NCBI RefSeq assembly: GCF_039905635.1
Contig: NZ_CP157000.1
Span: 558,001 to 622,000, forward strand
Source: Microbacterium sp. ProA8
GTDB taxonomy: Bacteria; Actinomycetota; Actinomycetes; Actinomycetales; Microbacteriaceae
Length of the DNA stretch: 64,000 nt
Direction of reading: 5' to 3'
This document shows positions 1 through 9,344 of this stretch, one piece after another. How positions within the stretch are numbered: position 1 is the first letter of the stretch; every line of letters begins with the position of its first letter. The translations under genes were made by a program, and so were the position numbers. The notes beneath the pieces are model-generated. The model ran no database searches, had not been told where the DNA came from, and saw nothing but the letters and a program-made list of their open reading frames with translations.

Positions 1-220
1 GGCCGCGCTCGTCATAACGGATGACTGTCGCGATCTTTCCGAGTTCGACCAGGTAGTGGCGCCAGACCGGGCTCTCCCAATCGAATTGGAGGTGGCTGAG
101 CCAGCACGCGTCGATGAGCAGCGGGGGGCCGGAACCGTGCACGGCGTACGCGATCCCGACACCGTCGGCGGAGCGCGCGAAGCGGATGTCCTGCACGACG
201 TCCGCCTTCAGCGACTCCAC
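1..220 (-). CDS. alpha/beta hydrolase, N-terminal part (runs off the left edge)
   Basis: The minus strand is open from a GTG at 220 to the window edge. It reads IRFARSADGVGIAYAVHGSG, then a PVWRHYLVELGKIATVIRYDERG segment. A DG-x-x-IAY-x-x-HGSGPPLL start followed by R-Y-D-x-R-G is typical of alpha/beta hydrolases, often those fused to or located beside LuxR or cyclase regulators. The nucleophile elbow, acid and histidine lie outside the window, so the reaction is unknown. An in-frame GTG at 253 is an alternative start and neither has a clear ribosome binding site. It lies 65 bp downstream of the carboxypeptidase gene on the same strand and may be cotranscribed. Confidence 0.7.
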   Translation of the reverse strand, partial: MESLKADVVQDIRFARSADGVGIAYAVHGSGPPLLIDACWLSHLQFDWESPVWRHYLVELGKIATVIRYDERG

Positions 221-285
221 GCCGACATCATAGAAGCGCGACGGGACGAGCACACCAGGGTCGCGCCCAGGGTCCGTAGCGCCGG

Positions 286-1647
286 CTACCTCTCGGCGAG
301 CTCGGAGGGGTGGGTCAGGCGCCACCACTCGGTCGGCGGGATGATGCTTCCGTCGATCTCGAGCGGGACGGTCGCCGAGTTGGGACCCGCGGTGTAGGTG
401 ATGCTTCCGACGACTTCGCCGTCCTCGTAGGTCTTCGGCGTCGTCGTCTGCATCGTCGCCGTGATCGGGGTGTCGGACCAGGTGAAGATCGACGCGTCGT
501 CGGCGACGATCATCCGGGCGGTCGAGCCCCACGGCGTCGAGTACGAACCGACTTCTACGCCCTCCGACACCAACGGCACCCGCTGGAAGCCGGCCCGGAT
601 GCTGTCGAGCGTGCGGATGACGTCGGTGTTGAGCGACTCGCGGGTCGCTCCGCCCATCGCGACGCCGACGACGGTCAGCGGCTCGGCCGCGCCCACATCG
701 AGTCTCGCGGAGTAGAGCAGGTTGTAGCTGTCCTCGCCCAGATTGCCGGTCTTCAGCCCGTTGATCCCGTTGACCCCGAGAAGCGTGTTCGTGTTCGACA
801 TCCCACCGGGCCCGGGCAGCGACAGCGAACGGGTCGCGGCGATGTTCACGATCGTCGGATGGGCGAGGGCGAGCTTGCCGATCGTGAGGAGGTCGGCAGG
901 CGTGCTGATGTTGCGCGGGCTGATGCCGGTCGGCTCGACGACGGTGGTGCCGGTGAGTCCGTGGGCGGCGAGCCACCTCCGCGCCGCGTCGACGAAGTCG
1001 CCCTGGGAGCCGAACGCCCAGGTCGACACGGCCTCCGCGTAGTTGCTGGCCGACGGGATCAGCATGGTGGCCAGCGCGTCGCGCAGCGACATCGTGCTGC
1101 CGGTGGGCATGCGGGCGATCGTCGCGCCCATCACGTAGTACTTGTCGTAGAGGTCGTGATCGGCCTTGTCGAAGGTGATCGTCGGACCAGGGTCGCTCCC
1201 GTCGGCCAGCGGCCTGGCATCCAGGATGACCATCGCGGTGATCAGCTTCGTGATGCTCGCCATCGAGCGCGGCTCGCCGGTACCCGAGGTCGCCCAGATC
1301 CCGCTGGCAGTGGGGCCGAAGTAGGCGTCGCCTCCCGAGACGCTGATGGCCGCGGCGCCCTGCGACGGAAAGGCGAGAGCCGCGGGAGCAGGCGCCGCCA
1401 CGACGGGCGCGCTCGACACGACGGCTTCGGGGGCGGCCAGCGGAGCATTCAGCGCCCAGGCGACGTAGGCCCCCGACCCGCCGATCAGGAGAGCGAACAC
1501 GACAGCCGTGATGATCCAGCCACGGCGCCGACGGGCCCGTCGCACCCGCGGATCGATCCCGTAGCGACGCCCGGGGAACTCCTCTTCGCGCCGCATGAGG
1601 TCGGCGAACTCCGACAGCTCGTCGGGCGTCTGCTGGTCGGTCGTCAT
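286..1647 (-). CDS. membrane-anchored D-alanyl-D-alanine carboxypeptidase (S11 family)
   Basis: This 453-residue protein should trim the terminal D-alanine from peptidoglycan stem peptides outside the membrane. A basic cytoplasmic stretch (about 20-43) precedes one membrane segment (about 43-65) and an Ala/Pro linker, so it is a type II anchored enzyme. The active-site SxxK motif is S131-I-T-K134 and the KTG triad is K299-T-G. The region that should carry SxN reads P-S-A-S-N, so the usual third-position Asn is Ser with Asn one place later. Activity is therefore likely but not certain. The ATG at 1647 is preferred; an in-frame TTG at 1665 adds six residues. Confidence 0.88.
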   Translation of the reverse strand: MTTDQQTPDELSEFADLMRREEEFPGRRYGIDPRVRRARRRRGWIITAVVFALLIGGSGAYVAWALNAPLAAPEAVVSSAPVVAAPAPAALAFPSQGAAAISVSGGDAYFGPTASGIWATSGTGEPRSMASITKLITAMVILDARPLADGSDPGPTITFDKADHDLYDKYYVMGATIARMPTGSTMSLRDALATMLIPSASNYAEAVSTWAFGSQGDFVDAARRWLAAHGLTGTTVVEPTGISPRNISTPADLLTIGKLALAHPTIVNIAATRSLSLPGPGGMSNTNTLLGVNGINGLKTGNLGEDSYNLLYSARLDVGAAEPLTVVGVAMGGATRESLNTDVIRTLDSIRAGFQRVPLVSEGVEVGSYSTPWGSTARMIVADDASIFTWSDTPITATMQTTTPKTYEDGEVVGSITYTAGPNSATVPLEIDGSIIPPTEWWRLTHPSELAER

Positions 1648-1803
1648 CGCGCGGCGCGTCCGCAACCGGCCGGGAGGGCGAGGGGCGCGACTGTCAGCGG
1701 CGGGCCGGCGAGAGCATCCATGACCCTCACATTCTCACGCGGCCGCGTGGCTGCGCATGGCCGATATCACGCTGTGGATAACGTGCGCCGTCCACGACCG
1801 ACG

Positions 1804-2796
1804 TCAGGAGGTCTCGCGCTGGATGAGCAAGGCGTCGGTGTCCGGTCCGGCGACCGGCGGTGGAGTGCCTCTCGCGGCGCTCAGTGCGAGATCCGCCAGA
1901 TACCGGCCGATGCCGGCGGTGTCGATGCGGACACTCGACAGCGCCGGCACGAGTAGGCGGGCGAGAGGCGTGTCGTCGTGGCCGATGATCGCCAGCTCGT
2001 CGGGAACACGCACTCCGGCGCGGAGCGCGGCCCCGAGTACGAGGGCCGCCACGTCGTCGTTGTAGGCGATCACGCCGTCGACGCCGGCCGCTCGCCAGGC
2101 GGCGACAAGATCAGCGACCTCCGATTCCGTCACCGCGGCTTCTGCGGCGAGCCCGGAGCCCGTGCATCGGCGGACGGTGTCTGCGGCGAGGTCTCTGCGC
2201 TGCGCGACCAGATCGGAGATCCGCGGATCGGGCGATGCGGCGAACGCCAGCCTCGTCCGCCCGCGGGCCAGCAGGTGCTCGACCTGCAGGCGCGGGCCAT
2301 CGACGTAGCCGAGGTCGCCTACGGCGCCGGCTTCTCCGGCCGGCACGGACGGGATGACGTGCTCGACGCCGCTGGCCCGGATGTCGGCGAGCTGCTCCGC
2401 CGCGAAGGGCGTCATGCCGATCACCACGTCGGGTCGAAGCGTCTCCCACAACGGCTGCGCGTGGCCACCGGGATGCGGCGTCATCGTGACCAGCGAGTAC
2501 CCCGCGTGGTCGAGCGTGAGCGAGGCTTCGTCCAGGTGGGTCCGCATGCTGTAGTCGAGCGGCCAATCGGGCAGGACGAGCAGGACGATGCGACTCCGTC
2601 CGCTCGCGAGTGCCCGGGCGGCGGTGTTCGCGCGATATCCGAGCCGCTTCGCCTCGGCCAGCACGCGGGCGCGCGTGGCTTCGGGGATGGTCTGTCCGGG
2701 AGTGTCGTTGAGGACGAACCCCACAGTGGCGCGAGAGAGCCCCAGGGATCGTGCGACGTCGGCAGCGGTGACCCGCTTGACGGTGGATGCCGGCAT
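1804..2796 (-). CDS. LacI-family transcriptional regulator of the adjacent glycoside genes
   Basis: This 330-residue regulator starts with a LacI helix-turn-helix (residues about 5-27, VTAADVARSLGLSRATVGFV) and a hinge rich in Ala/Arg. A periplasmic-binding-protein fold follows (about 60-330) with the usual D-G-V-I-A-Y-N-D-D and I-I-G-H-D-D-T segments. The ATG at 2796 is chosen because AAGGGGA lies just upstream; a longer frame up to 2862 would run over the operators. It is divergent from the MFS transporter and GH78-GH3 genes. Two CTAGCGCGTGCTAG-type sites lie between, so autoregulation and repression of the divergent unit, relieved by a sugar, is the natural inference. Confidence 0.9.
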   Translation of the reverse strand: MPASTVKRVTAADVARSLGLSRATVGFVLNDTPGQTIPEATRARVLAEAKRLGYRANTAARALASGRSRIVLLVLPDWPLDYSMRTHLDEASLTLDHAGYSLVTMTPHPGGHAQPLWETLRPDVVIGMTPFAAEQLADIRASGVEHVIPSVPAGEAGAVGDLGYVDGPRLQVEHLLARGRTRLAFAASPDPRISDLVAQRRDLAADTVRRCTGSGLAAEAAVTESEVADLVAAWRAAGVDGVIAYNDDVAALVLGAALRAGVRVPDELAIIGHDDTPLARLLVPALSSVRIDTAGIGRYLADLALSAARGTPPPVAGPDTDALLIQRETS

Positions 2797-2812
2797 CGAT
2801 GTCCCCTTGCAA

Positions 2813-2869
2813 CTTGCGCGTGCTAGTGACTGTACCGTAGCATCCTGGTCAGCCACTAGCACGCGCTAG
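2813..2869. promoter_or_regulatory. pair of LacI-type operators in a divergent promoter region
   Basis: Site 1 (2856-2869) is the 14-mer CTAGCACGCGCTAG, nearly a perfect palindrome. Site 2 (2813-2826) is CTTGCGCGTGCTAG, which matches the reverse complement of site 1 at 13 of 14 positions. Their centres are 43 bp apart, about four helical turns, which suits looping or cooperative binding. They sit between the LacI gene and the MFS gene. The central CG step is typical of LacI-family operators. Assignment to the neighbouring LacI protein is inferred from position. Confidence 0.72.
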
Positions 2870-2895
2870 CAACCCGATACGACAATGGAGTCCTC

Positions 2896-4236
2896 ATGAC
2901 GACCCCGAGCAACGAAGAACCGCTCGTCACGCCGCTTCCGGCATCCGTTCCCGGCCCGGTCCTCGATGCGCTGGTCGTCGAAGACGCGGCCGGACCCGGC
3001 GGCGACCTTCCCAAGGTGAACGCTCGCTACATCTGGTTCATGGTGCTGGCGCAGTTCGGCGTCTTCATGGCCTTCATCACGCCGCTGGCGATCTCGCTGT
3101 CCGTCAAGATCAACGCGCTGGCACCGGGGCGTGAGGAGTACCTCGGGTACATCACCGGGGCCGGCGCTCTCTTCGTCATGCTCACCGCGCCGTTCATGGG
3201 CGTGTGGAGCGATCGCACACGCACCCGCTACGGCCGCCGCCGGCCTTTCATGGTCGGCGGAATGATCGTGGGAGTCGCGTCGCTCTTCGTGATGGCGCTC
3301 GCACCGTCGGTCCTTCTGCTCGGGCTCGGCTGGGTGCTGGCGCAGTGGGGGTGGGGAACGGTGCTCAGCAACCTCCAGATCTCCACGGCTGACCGCCTGC
3401 CCGAGTCGCAGCGCGGCAAGGTCGCCGGCCTCACCGGCTTCGCGACCCAGGTGGCGCCCGTCTTCGGCGTGATCCTCACCTTCGGCGTCACCGGCGACCC
3501 GCTGCTGCTGTTCCTGATCCCGGGCGCGGTCGGCGTGGTGCTCGTGACGCTGTTCGTGGCGCTCGTGCACGAGGACGACAGTCGCGCCCTGCCTCGCGAG
3601 CGCATCGGCCTCGGCGGGCTGCTGCGGAAGTACCTCTACAACCCGGCGAAGTACCCCGACTTCTCGATCAACTGGCTCGGTCGCTTCCTCTTCTACTTCG
3701 GGCTCACACTGAACACGACCTTCACCGCGTTCTTCTTCGCCAGCCGCCTCGGCGTCGATGTGACAGAGGTCGCGGGGATCATCGCGGCACTCGGCGGCGT
3801 GGGTGTGCTCGCCGTCACGGCAGGAGCCCTCGGCGGCGGTTTCCTCTCCGACAGGCTGCGTCGGCGGAAGCCCTTCGTGCTTCTGGGTGGCGGTCTGATG
3901 GCGGCCGGAATGCTGTTGATGGCCTTCACCGGCGACGTTCCGTTCCTCATCGCCGGCTCGCTGATCGTCTCGATGGGCATCGGCATGTTCTCCGCCGTCG
4001 ATCAGGCGCTGCTGCTCGACGTGCTTCCCGAGAAGGCGACCGATGCCGGCCGCTTCATGGGCATCACCGGCTTCGCGACCTCGATCCCGCAGTCCGTCGC
4101 GCCACTGGTGGCCTCCGGGGTGCTTCTCATCGGCGTCACCGGAGCCGAGAAGAACTACACCCTCCTTTACGTGATCGCCGCAGCGCTCGTTCTGCTCGGC
4201 GGTCTCGTCATCCTCCGCATCCGCTCCGTTCGCTGA
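2896..4236 (+). CDS. MFS transporter, probably for a rhamnoside or other glycoside
   Basis: This 446-residue polytopic protein has twelve predicted hydrophobic segments. After TM2 comes the MFS loop motif, seen as G-V-W-S-D-R-T-R-T-R-Y-G-R-R-R-P-F. The D-R-T-R-x-R-x-G-R-R-R-P form is common in sugar symporters of the GPH and SLC45-like groups. A soluble N-terminus of about 35 residues precedes TM1. The ATG follows GGAG. The gene is first in a unit with the GH78-GH3 gene 17 bp downstream and lies behind LacI-type operators. This suggests uptake of the intact glycoside that the cytoplasmic fusion enzyme then splits. Substrate is inferred from context only. Confidence 0.82.
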   Translation: MTTPSNEEPLVTPLPASVPGPVLDALVVEDAAGPGGDLPKVNARYIWFMVLAQFGVFMAFITPLAISLSVKINALAPGREEYLGYITGAGALFVMLTAPFMGVWSDRTRTRYGRRRPFMVGGMIVGVASLFVMALAPSVLLLGLGWVLAQWGWGTVLSNLQISTADRLPESQRGKVAGLTGFATQVAPVFGVILTFGVTGDPLLLFLIPGAVGVVLVTLFVALVHEDDSRALPRERIGLGGLLRKYLYNPAKYPDFSINWLGRFLFYFGLTLNTTFTAFFFASRLGVDVTEVAGIIAALGGVGVLAVTAGALGGGFLSDRLRRRKPFVLLGGGLMAAGMLLMAFTGDVPFLIAGSLIVSMGIGMFSAVDQALLLDVLPEKATDAGRFMGITGFATSIPQSVAPLVASGVLLIGVTGAEKNYTLLYVIAAALVLLGGLVILRIRSVR

Positions 4237-4253
4237 TCCAGAAAGCCCTCGCA

Positions 4254-7200
4254 ATGAGCCTCTCCGTCACTCCGGTCCGTTTCGAGCACCACCGCGACGC
4301 CCTCGGCATCGGTGAGACGAGACCGCGCCTCAGCTGGATCGTCGAGACCGCGCCGGACGGCTGGCGCCAGGCCGGCTACGACCTCGAGGAGCGCGGCGGC
4401 GACGTCGTCCGCGTCGACGGCGAGGACTCCGTGCTCGTGCCCTGGCCCTTCGAACCACTCGCGTCCCGTGATCGCCGCGAGGTGCGGGTCCGGGTCATCG
4501 GCGCAGACGGCGGGGCATCGGCGTGGGGAGCCTGGGCGTCGGTGGAGGCCGGTCTGCTCGACGCAGCCGACTGGTCTGCGCACCTGATCGGGCCGACCGA
4601 TGCCGCCATCGCTGCGCCGCGCGTGCGTGGCGCGTTCGAGGTGCGGAGCGCCGAGGTCGTGCGGGCGCGGGTCTATGCGAGCGCCCACGGCGTGTTCCAG
4701 CTCGAGCTCAACGGCGGGCGGGTGGGCGACGACGAACTCGCTCCGGGCTGGACGGCGTACGAGTCGCGGCTGAGATACGTCACCTACGACGTGACGGGGA
4801 TGCTGCAGCCCGGCGCGAACGCCGTGGGCGCGTGGCTCGGCGACGGGTGGTGGCGCGGCTTCCTCGGCTGGGACGGGCGGCGGGAGCTGTACGGCGCAGA
4901 CCTCGGCGTCATCGTGCAGCTCGAGATCGACTATGCCGACGGGAAGCGTCAGACCGTGGGGTCGGACGAGGCGTGGCGTGCGGGGGACGGGCCCATCCGC
5001 TCTGCTGACCTCTACAACGGTGAGCACTTCGACGCGCGCCTGCACGATCGTTCGTGGGCGACCGCGTCGTACGATGCGTCCGCCTGGGCGCCCGCCGTGA
5101 TCCGCGAGTTCGACACCGGCGTCCTCGTCGCCCCCGACGGACCGCCCGTGCGTCACATCGAAACCGTTGAGGTCCGGTCGGCGATCACGACGCGGAGTGG
5201 TGCGACCATCCTCGACTTCGGGCAGAACCTCGTGGGCCGGCTGCGCCTCCGTGTGAGAGGCACGGCGGGCGACACCATCACCCTCCGCCACGCCGAAGTC
5301 CTCGAGCATGGCGAGCTGGCCACTGCGCCGCTGCGCACGGCGAAGGCGACCGACACCTACGTGCTCGCCGGGTCGGAATCCGAGGAATGGGCACCACGCT
5401 TCACCTTCCACGGCTTCCGGTATGCCGAGGTGTCGGGGTGGCCCGCGGGAGCGGAGGATGTCGCGCAGGCTGTCGTCGCCGAGGTGCTGCACTCCGACAT
5501 GGAGCGCACCGGCTGGTTCGAGGCATCCGACCCGCTGGTCGATCGGCTGCACGAGAACGTCGTGTGGGGCATGCGCGGGAACTTCGTCGACGTGCCCACC
5601 GACTGTCCGCAACGCGACGAACGCCTCGGCTGGACCGGCGACCTGCAGGTGTTCGCGCCGACGGCGGAGTACCTCTACGACTCCGCCGGGTTCCTCGCCT
5701 CCTGGCTGAAGGACCTGGCAGCGGAGCAGGACCGGTATGGCGGAACACCGTCGGTGATCCCCGCACGTCCTGTCGGGTACAACGGCCCGATGGCGGCGTG
5801 GTCGGACGCCGCGACGGTCGTGCCCTGGACGATGTACCAGGCCTCCGGCGACCTCGGTGTGCTCGCCACGCAGTACGCCAGCATGGTGTCGTGGGTCGAC
5901 GAGGTCGCCGCGGCCGCCGGTGAGAACCGGATCTGGGACGCCGGCTTCCAGTACGGCGACTGGCTGGACCCCACGGCGCCGGCCGGTCGGCCCGAGGCAG
6001 CTCAGACCTGTGCCGAAATCGTCGCGACCGCGTACTTCGCCCGCTCCGCGCGCATCGTCGCCGAGACCGCCGCGCTGCTCGGTCGTGACGACGATGCCTC
6101 CGGCTACGGTGCGCTGGCCGACGAGGTTCGCGCCGCGTTCCACCGGGAGTACGTCGCCCGCTCGGGCAGGCTGCTGTCGGACTCCGCCACCGCCTACGCG
6201 CTGGCGCTGCAGTTCGACCTCATCGGGAGTGGGGCGGAGCGCGCGCGGGCCGCGGCCAGGCTCGCGCAGATCGTCAAAGAGAACCGCTATCGCATCTCGA
6301 CCGGCTTCGTCGGCACGCCGCTGATCTGCGATGCGCTCAGTGCCAACGGCCACGCCGACACCGCGTACCGGCTGCTGCTGCAAACCGAGAGCCCGTCCTG
6401 GCTGTACTCGGTGAAGCTCGGCGCGACGACGATCTGGGAGCGCTGGGACTCACTGCTGCCGGATGGGACGGTCAACCCGAGCGGCATGACGTCGTTCAAC
6501 CACTACGCCTTCGGAGCCGTCGCCGACTGGATGCACCGCGTGGTCGCGGGCCTGGCTCCCGCGGCCCCCGGCTACCGGAGGCTGCGCGTCGCCCCGCAGC
6601 CTCCGCGCCGCGGGCTCACGTCCGCGCGGGCCTGCCTTCGGACTCCGTATGGCGTTGCCGCGACAGCCTGGGTACTGGAAGACGGCATGCTGCGGCTCAC
6701 CGTGACCGTGCCGGTCGGGGTGACCGCCGAGGTCGTCCTTCCCTCCGGTGCCACCCGCGAGCTCAGCCACGGCGAGCACTCCGTGGAGGAGCCGTTCGAG
6801 ATCGAGACTGAGACTCGGAAGACCATCACGGTGGACACCCCACTCGGTGAGATCGTCGACCACCCCCAGGCGATGGCCGTGCTGACCGGCGTCATCACGA
6901 AGCACATCCCCGAGGCGGCCGAGCACATGTCGGCGGGCCTGCGCGGACAGGAGCAGCTCACTCCGCGGCAGATCTCCGGCATGCTGCCCCGACCGGACGG
7001 CGTGCTCCACGATCTCGAGCGCGGCTTCGCGGCCGTCTCGGCGGGCGACGAGATCCCGCTCGATGTCATCACCGCCCCCGAGCGGACCGCCCCCGAGCCG
7101 ACCGCGGCCGACGAGGTCGACCTCGAAGCGAAGGCGGCCCTCCTGAGCGGTCGCGACTTCTGGTCGACGCGCGAGGGCGAAGGCATCCGCTCGCTCGTCC

Positions 7201-9344
7201 TCGTCGACGGACCGCATGGCGTCCGCCGCCAGGCGGGCACCGCCGACAACCTCGGCTTCAACCAGAGCCTGCCGTCGACCTGCTTCCCGCCCGGCGTCGC
7301 GATGGGTGCCAGCTGGGATCCCGCGCTCATCCGCGAGATCGGCATCGCACTCGGCGAGGAGGCACGCGCGCTCGACGTCGACGTGATCCTCGGCCCCGCC
7401 ATCAACCTGAAGCGCTCACCGCTCGGCGGCCGGACGTTCGAGTACTTCTCGGAGGACCCGCTGCTGACAGGCGTGCTCGCCACGGCCTACGTGCAGGGCG
7501 TGCAGAGCACCGGCGTGGGCACCTCGCTCAAGCACTTCGCCGTGAACAATCAGGAGACCGAGCGGATGCGGGTCGACGCCCAGGTCGATGAGCGCGCCCT
7601 GCGCGAGCTCTACCTGTCGGCGTTCGAGCGCGTCGTCAAGGAAGCCGCCCCGACCACCGTGATGAGCGCGTACAACGCGATCAACGGCGTCTTCTCTTCG
7701 GAGAACCGCTGGCTGCTCACCGACCTGCTCCGCGACGAGTGGGGCTTCGACGGCCTGGTCGTGTCGGATTGGGGTGCCATCAAGGACAGGGTGGAAGCAC
7801 TCATGGCGGGGCTCGACCTCGAGATGCCCGGCACCGGGGACGAGGGCGCATCGGCGATCGTCGACGCCGTCCGGTCCGGCAGGCTCGACCGTTCCCTCGT
7901 CGAACGGAGCGTGGCCCGCCTCGCGCAGCTCGCCGACCGCACGGCGTCCGCCCACGCCGCGGGTCTGAGCTTCGACGCCGATGCGCATCACGCGCTCGCG
8001 CGCCGTGCGGCCGCGGCATCCGTCGTCCTGCTGCGCAATGAGCGCGCCACGCTTCCCCTCGCGATCGGGCAGCAGGTGGCCGTCATCGGCGAGTTCGCCG
8101 CGCGCCCGCAGTTCCAGGGCGGGGGCAGCTCGCACGTCAACCCGACACGTCTCGACATCCCCCTCGACGAGCTGCGTGCCGTGCTCGGCGACGCGAATGT
8201 CGCGTACGCGCCCGGCTACGCGAAGGGGACGGATGTTGTCAGTCGTGCGCTCCTCGACGAGGCGGTCGCCGCGGCAGCCGTTGCCGACGTCGCCGTCGTG
8301 TTCGTCGGGCTCTACGAGGAGGACCAGTCCGAAGGGTTCGACAGGGAGAGCATCGACCTGCCCGCCGCTCACGCCGCGGTCATCGAGGCGGTCACCGCGG
8401 TCGCGAAGCGCACGGTGATCGTGCTGTCCAACGGTGGTGTGGTCCACCTCGAGCCGTGGCACGACACGGTCGACGCCATCGTCGAGGGACTCGCGCTGGG
8501 ACAGGGCGTCGGCAAGGCGCTCGCGGACGTCCTCACGGGTGCGGTCAACCCGAGCGGTCGCCTCGCCGAGACGATCCCGCTGCGGCTCGAGGACACCCCG
8601 ACCTACCTGAGCTTCCCCGGCGAGGGACGCGTCTCGCGGTACGGCGAGGGGGTCTTCGTCGGCTACCGCTACTACACCTCCGCCGACCAGCCGGTGCGCT
8701 ATCCGTTCGGCCATGGGCTCAGCTACACGACGTTCGCGTACGAATCGCTCGAGGTCGCGGCATCCGGTGCAGACACCGCTGTGGCGCGCGTCACGGTGCG
8801 CAACACCGGCCCGTTCAGCGGTGCCGAAGTCGTGCAGTTCTACGTGGCGCCCGCGGCTTCGGGGGTGCGTCGCCCGGTCCGCGAGCTCGCTGGATTCGTG
8901 AAAGTGCAGCTGGATGCGGGGGCGTCGGCGACCGTCGAGATCGAGCTGGACCGGCGTTCCTTCGCCTTCTGGGATGCCGAGAAGGGGCGCTGGTGGGTCG
9001 AGCCCGGGAACTATGCGGTCGAGGTCGCGCGGTCTGCGCAGGCCGTCGAGTCCGTGCGGTCGATCGCCCTCCAGGGTGACAGCGACCTGCCCGAGCCGTT
9101 GACGCTCGACTCGACGGTAGGCGAGTGGTTCGGGCATCCGGTCGTCGGACCGGCGATGATGCAGGCGATGATGGCGAACGCCACGCCGGAGCAGCTGGCT
9201 GCAGCCGACGAGAACGCCAACATGCTGAAGATGGTCGAGTCCATGCCGATGGGGCAGTTCGCGCGGTTCCCGGGTGTGGAGATCCCCGACGAAGCGCTCG
9301 AGCAGCTGATCGCTCTGAGCCTCGCGGAGGCGGCTCCGCGCTGA
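4254..9344 (+). CDS. fused alpha-L-rhamnosidase (GH78) and beta-glucosidase-type GH3 enzyme
   Basis: One 1696-residue reading frame joins two glycosidases. The GH78 half (about 1-855) has the N-terminal beta domains and the catalytic signature D450-C-P-Q-R-D-E-R-L-G-W. The likely catalytic Glu lies in T-T-I-W-E729-R-W. A helical tail follows (about 859-930), then a Pro/Ala linker. The GH3 half (about 950-1610) has L-S-G-R-D-F-W-S-T, the nucleophile V-S-D1172-W-G, the second GH3 domain and a fibronectin-III-like domain. It ends in a second tail (about 1617-1696) resembling the first. No signal peptide is present, so it should act in the cytoplasm on imported rhamnosyl-glucosides, removing rhamnose then glucose. 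Fusion is unusual because these families are normally separate genes. Confidence 0.92.
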   Translation: MSLSVTPVRFEHHRDALGIGETRPRLSWIVETAPDGWRQAGYDLEERGGDVVRVDGEDSVLVPWPFEPLASRDRREVRVRVIGADGGASAWGAWASVEAGLLDAADWSAHLIGPTDAAIAAPRVRGAFEVRSAEVVRARVYASAHGVFQLELNGGRVGDDELAPGWTAYESRLRYVTYDVTGMLQPGANAVGAWLGDGWWRGFLGWDGRRELYGADLGVIVQLEIDYADGKRQTVGSDEAWRAGDGPIRSADLYNGEHFDARLHDRSWATASYDASAWAPAVIREFDTGVLVAPDGPPVRHIETVEVRSAITTRSGATILDFGQNLVGRLRLRVRGTAGDTITLRHAEVLEHGELATAPLRTAKATDTYVLAGSESEEWAPRFTFHGFRYAEVSGWPAGAEDVAQAVVAEVLHSDMERTGWFEASDPLVDRLHENVVWGMRGNFVDVPTDCPQRDERLGWTGDLQVFAPTAEYLYDSAGFLASWLKDLAAEQDRYGGTPSVIPARPVGYNGPMAAWSDAATVVPWTMYQASGDLGVLATQYASMVSWVDEVAAAAGENRIWDAGFQYGDWLDPTAPAGRPEAAQTCAEIVATAYFARSARIVAETAALLGRDDDASGYGALADEVRAAFHREYVARSGRLLSDSATAYALALQFDLIGSGAERARAAARLAQIVKENRYRISTGFVGTPLICDALSANGHADTAYRLLLQTESPSWLYSVKLGATTIWERWDSLLPDGTVNPSGMTSFNHYAFGAVADWMHRVVAGLAPAAPGYRRLRVAPQPPRRGLTSARACLRTPYGVAATAWVLEDGMLRLTVTVPVGVTAEVVLPSGATRELSHGEHSVEEPFEIETETRKTITVDTPLGEIVDHPQAMAVLTGVITKHIPEAAEHMSAGLRGQEQLTPRQISGMLPRPDGVLHDLERGFAAVSAGDEIPLDVITAPERTAPEPTAADEVDLEAKAALLSGRDFWSTREGEGIRSLVLVDGPHGVRRQAGTADNLGFNQSLPSTCFPPGVAMGASWDPALIREIGIALGEEARALDVDVILGPAINLKRSPLGGRTFEYFSEDPLLTGVLATAYVQGVQSTGVGTSLKHFAVNNQETERMRVDAQVDERALRELYLSAFERVVKEAAPTTVMSAYNAINGVFSSENRWLLTDLLRDEWGFDGLVVSDWGAIKDRVEALMAGLDLEMPGTGDEGASAIVDAVRSGRLDRSLVERSVARLAQLADRTASAHAAGLSFDADAHHALARRAAAASVVLLRNERATLPLAIGQQVAVIGEFAARPQFQGGGSSHVNPTRLDIPLDELRAVLGDANVAYAPGYAKGTDVVSRALLDEAVAAAAVADVAVVFVGLYEEDQSEGFDRESIDLPAAHAAVIEAVTAVAKRTVIVLSNGGVVHLEPWHDTVDAIVEGLALGQGVGKALADVLTGAVNPSGRLAETIPLRLEDTPTYLSFPGEGRVSRYGEGVFVGYRYYTSADQPVRYPFGHGLSYTTFAYESLEVAASGADTAVARVTVRNTGPFSGAEVVQFYVAPAASGVRRPVRELAGFVKVQLDAGASATVEIELDRRSFAFWDAEKGRWWVEPGNYAVEVARSAQAVESVRSIALQGDSDLPEPLTLDSTVGEWFGHPVVGPAMMQAMMANATPEQLAAADENANMLKMVESMPMGQFARFPGVEIPDEALEQLIALSLAEAAPR

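Noticed and set aside
2866..4254. A 462-codon minus-strand frame opposite the MFS gene
   Set aside because: It is rich in Asp, His, Arg and Glu, typical of the shadow of a GC-rich membrane protein gene, and has no domain.
4167..9137. Long minus-strand frames opposite the GH78-GH3 gene
   Set aside because: Composition-driven shadows; the plus strand carries clear catalytic motifs of two known families throughout.
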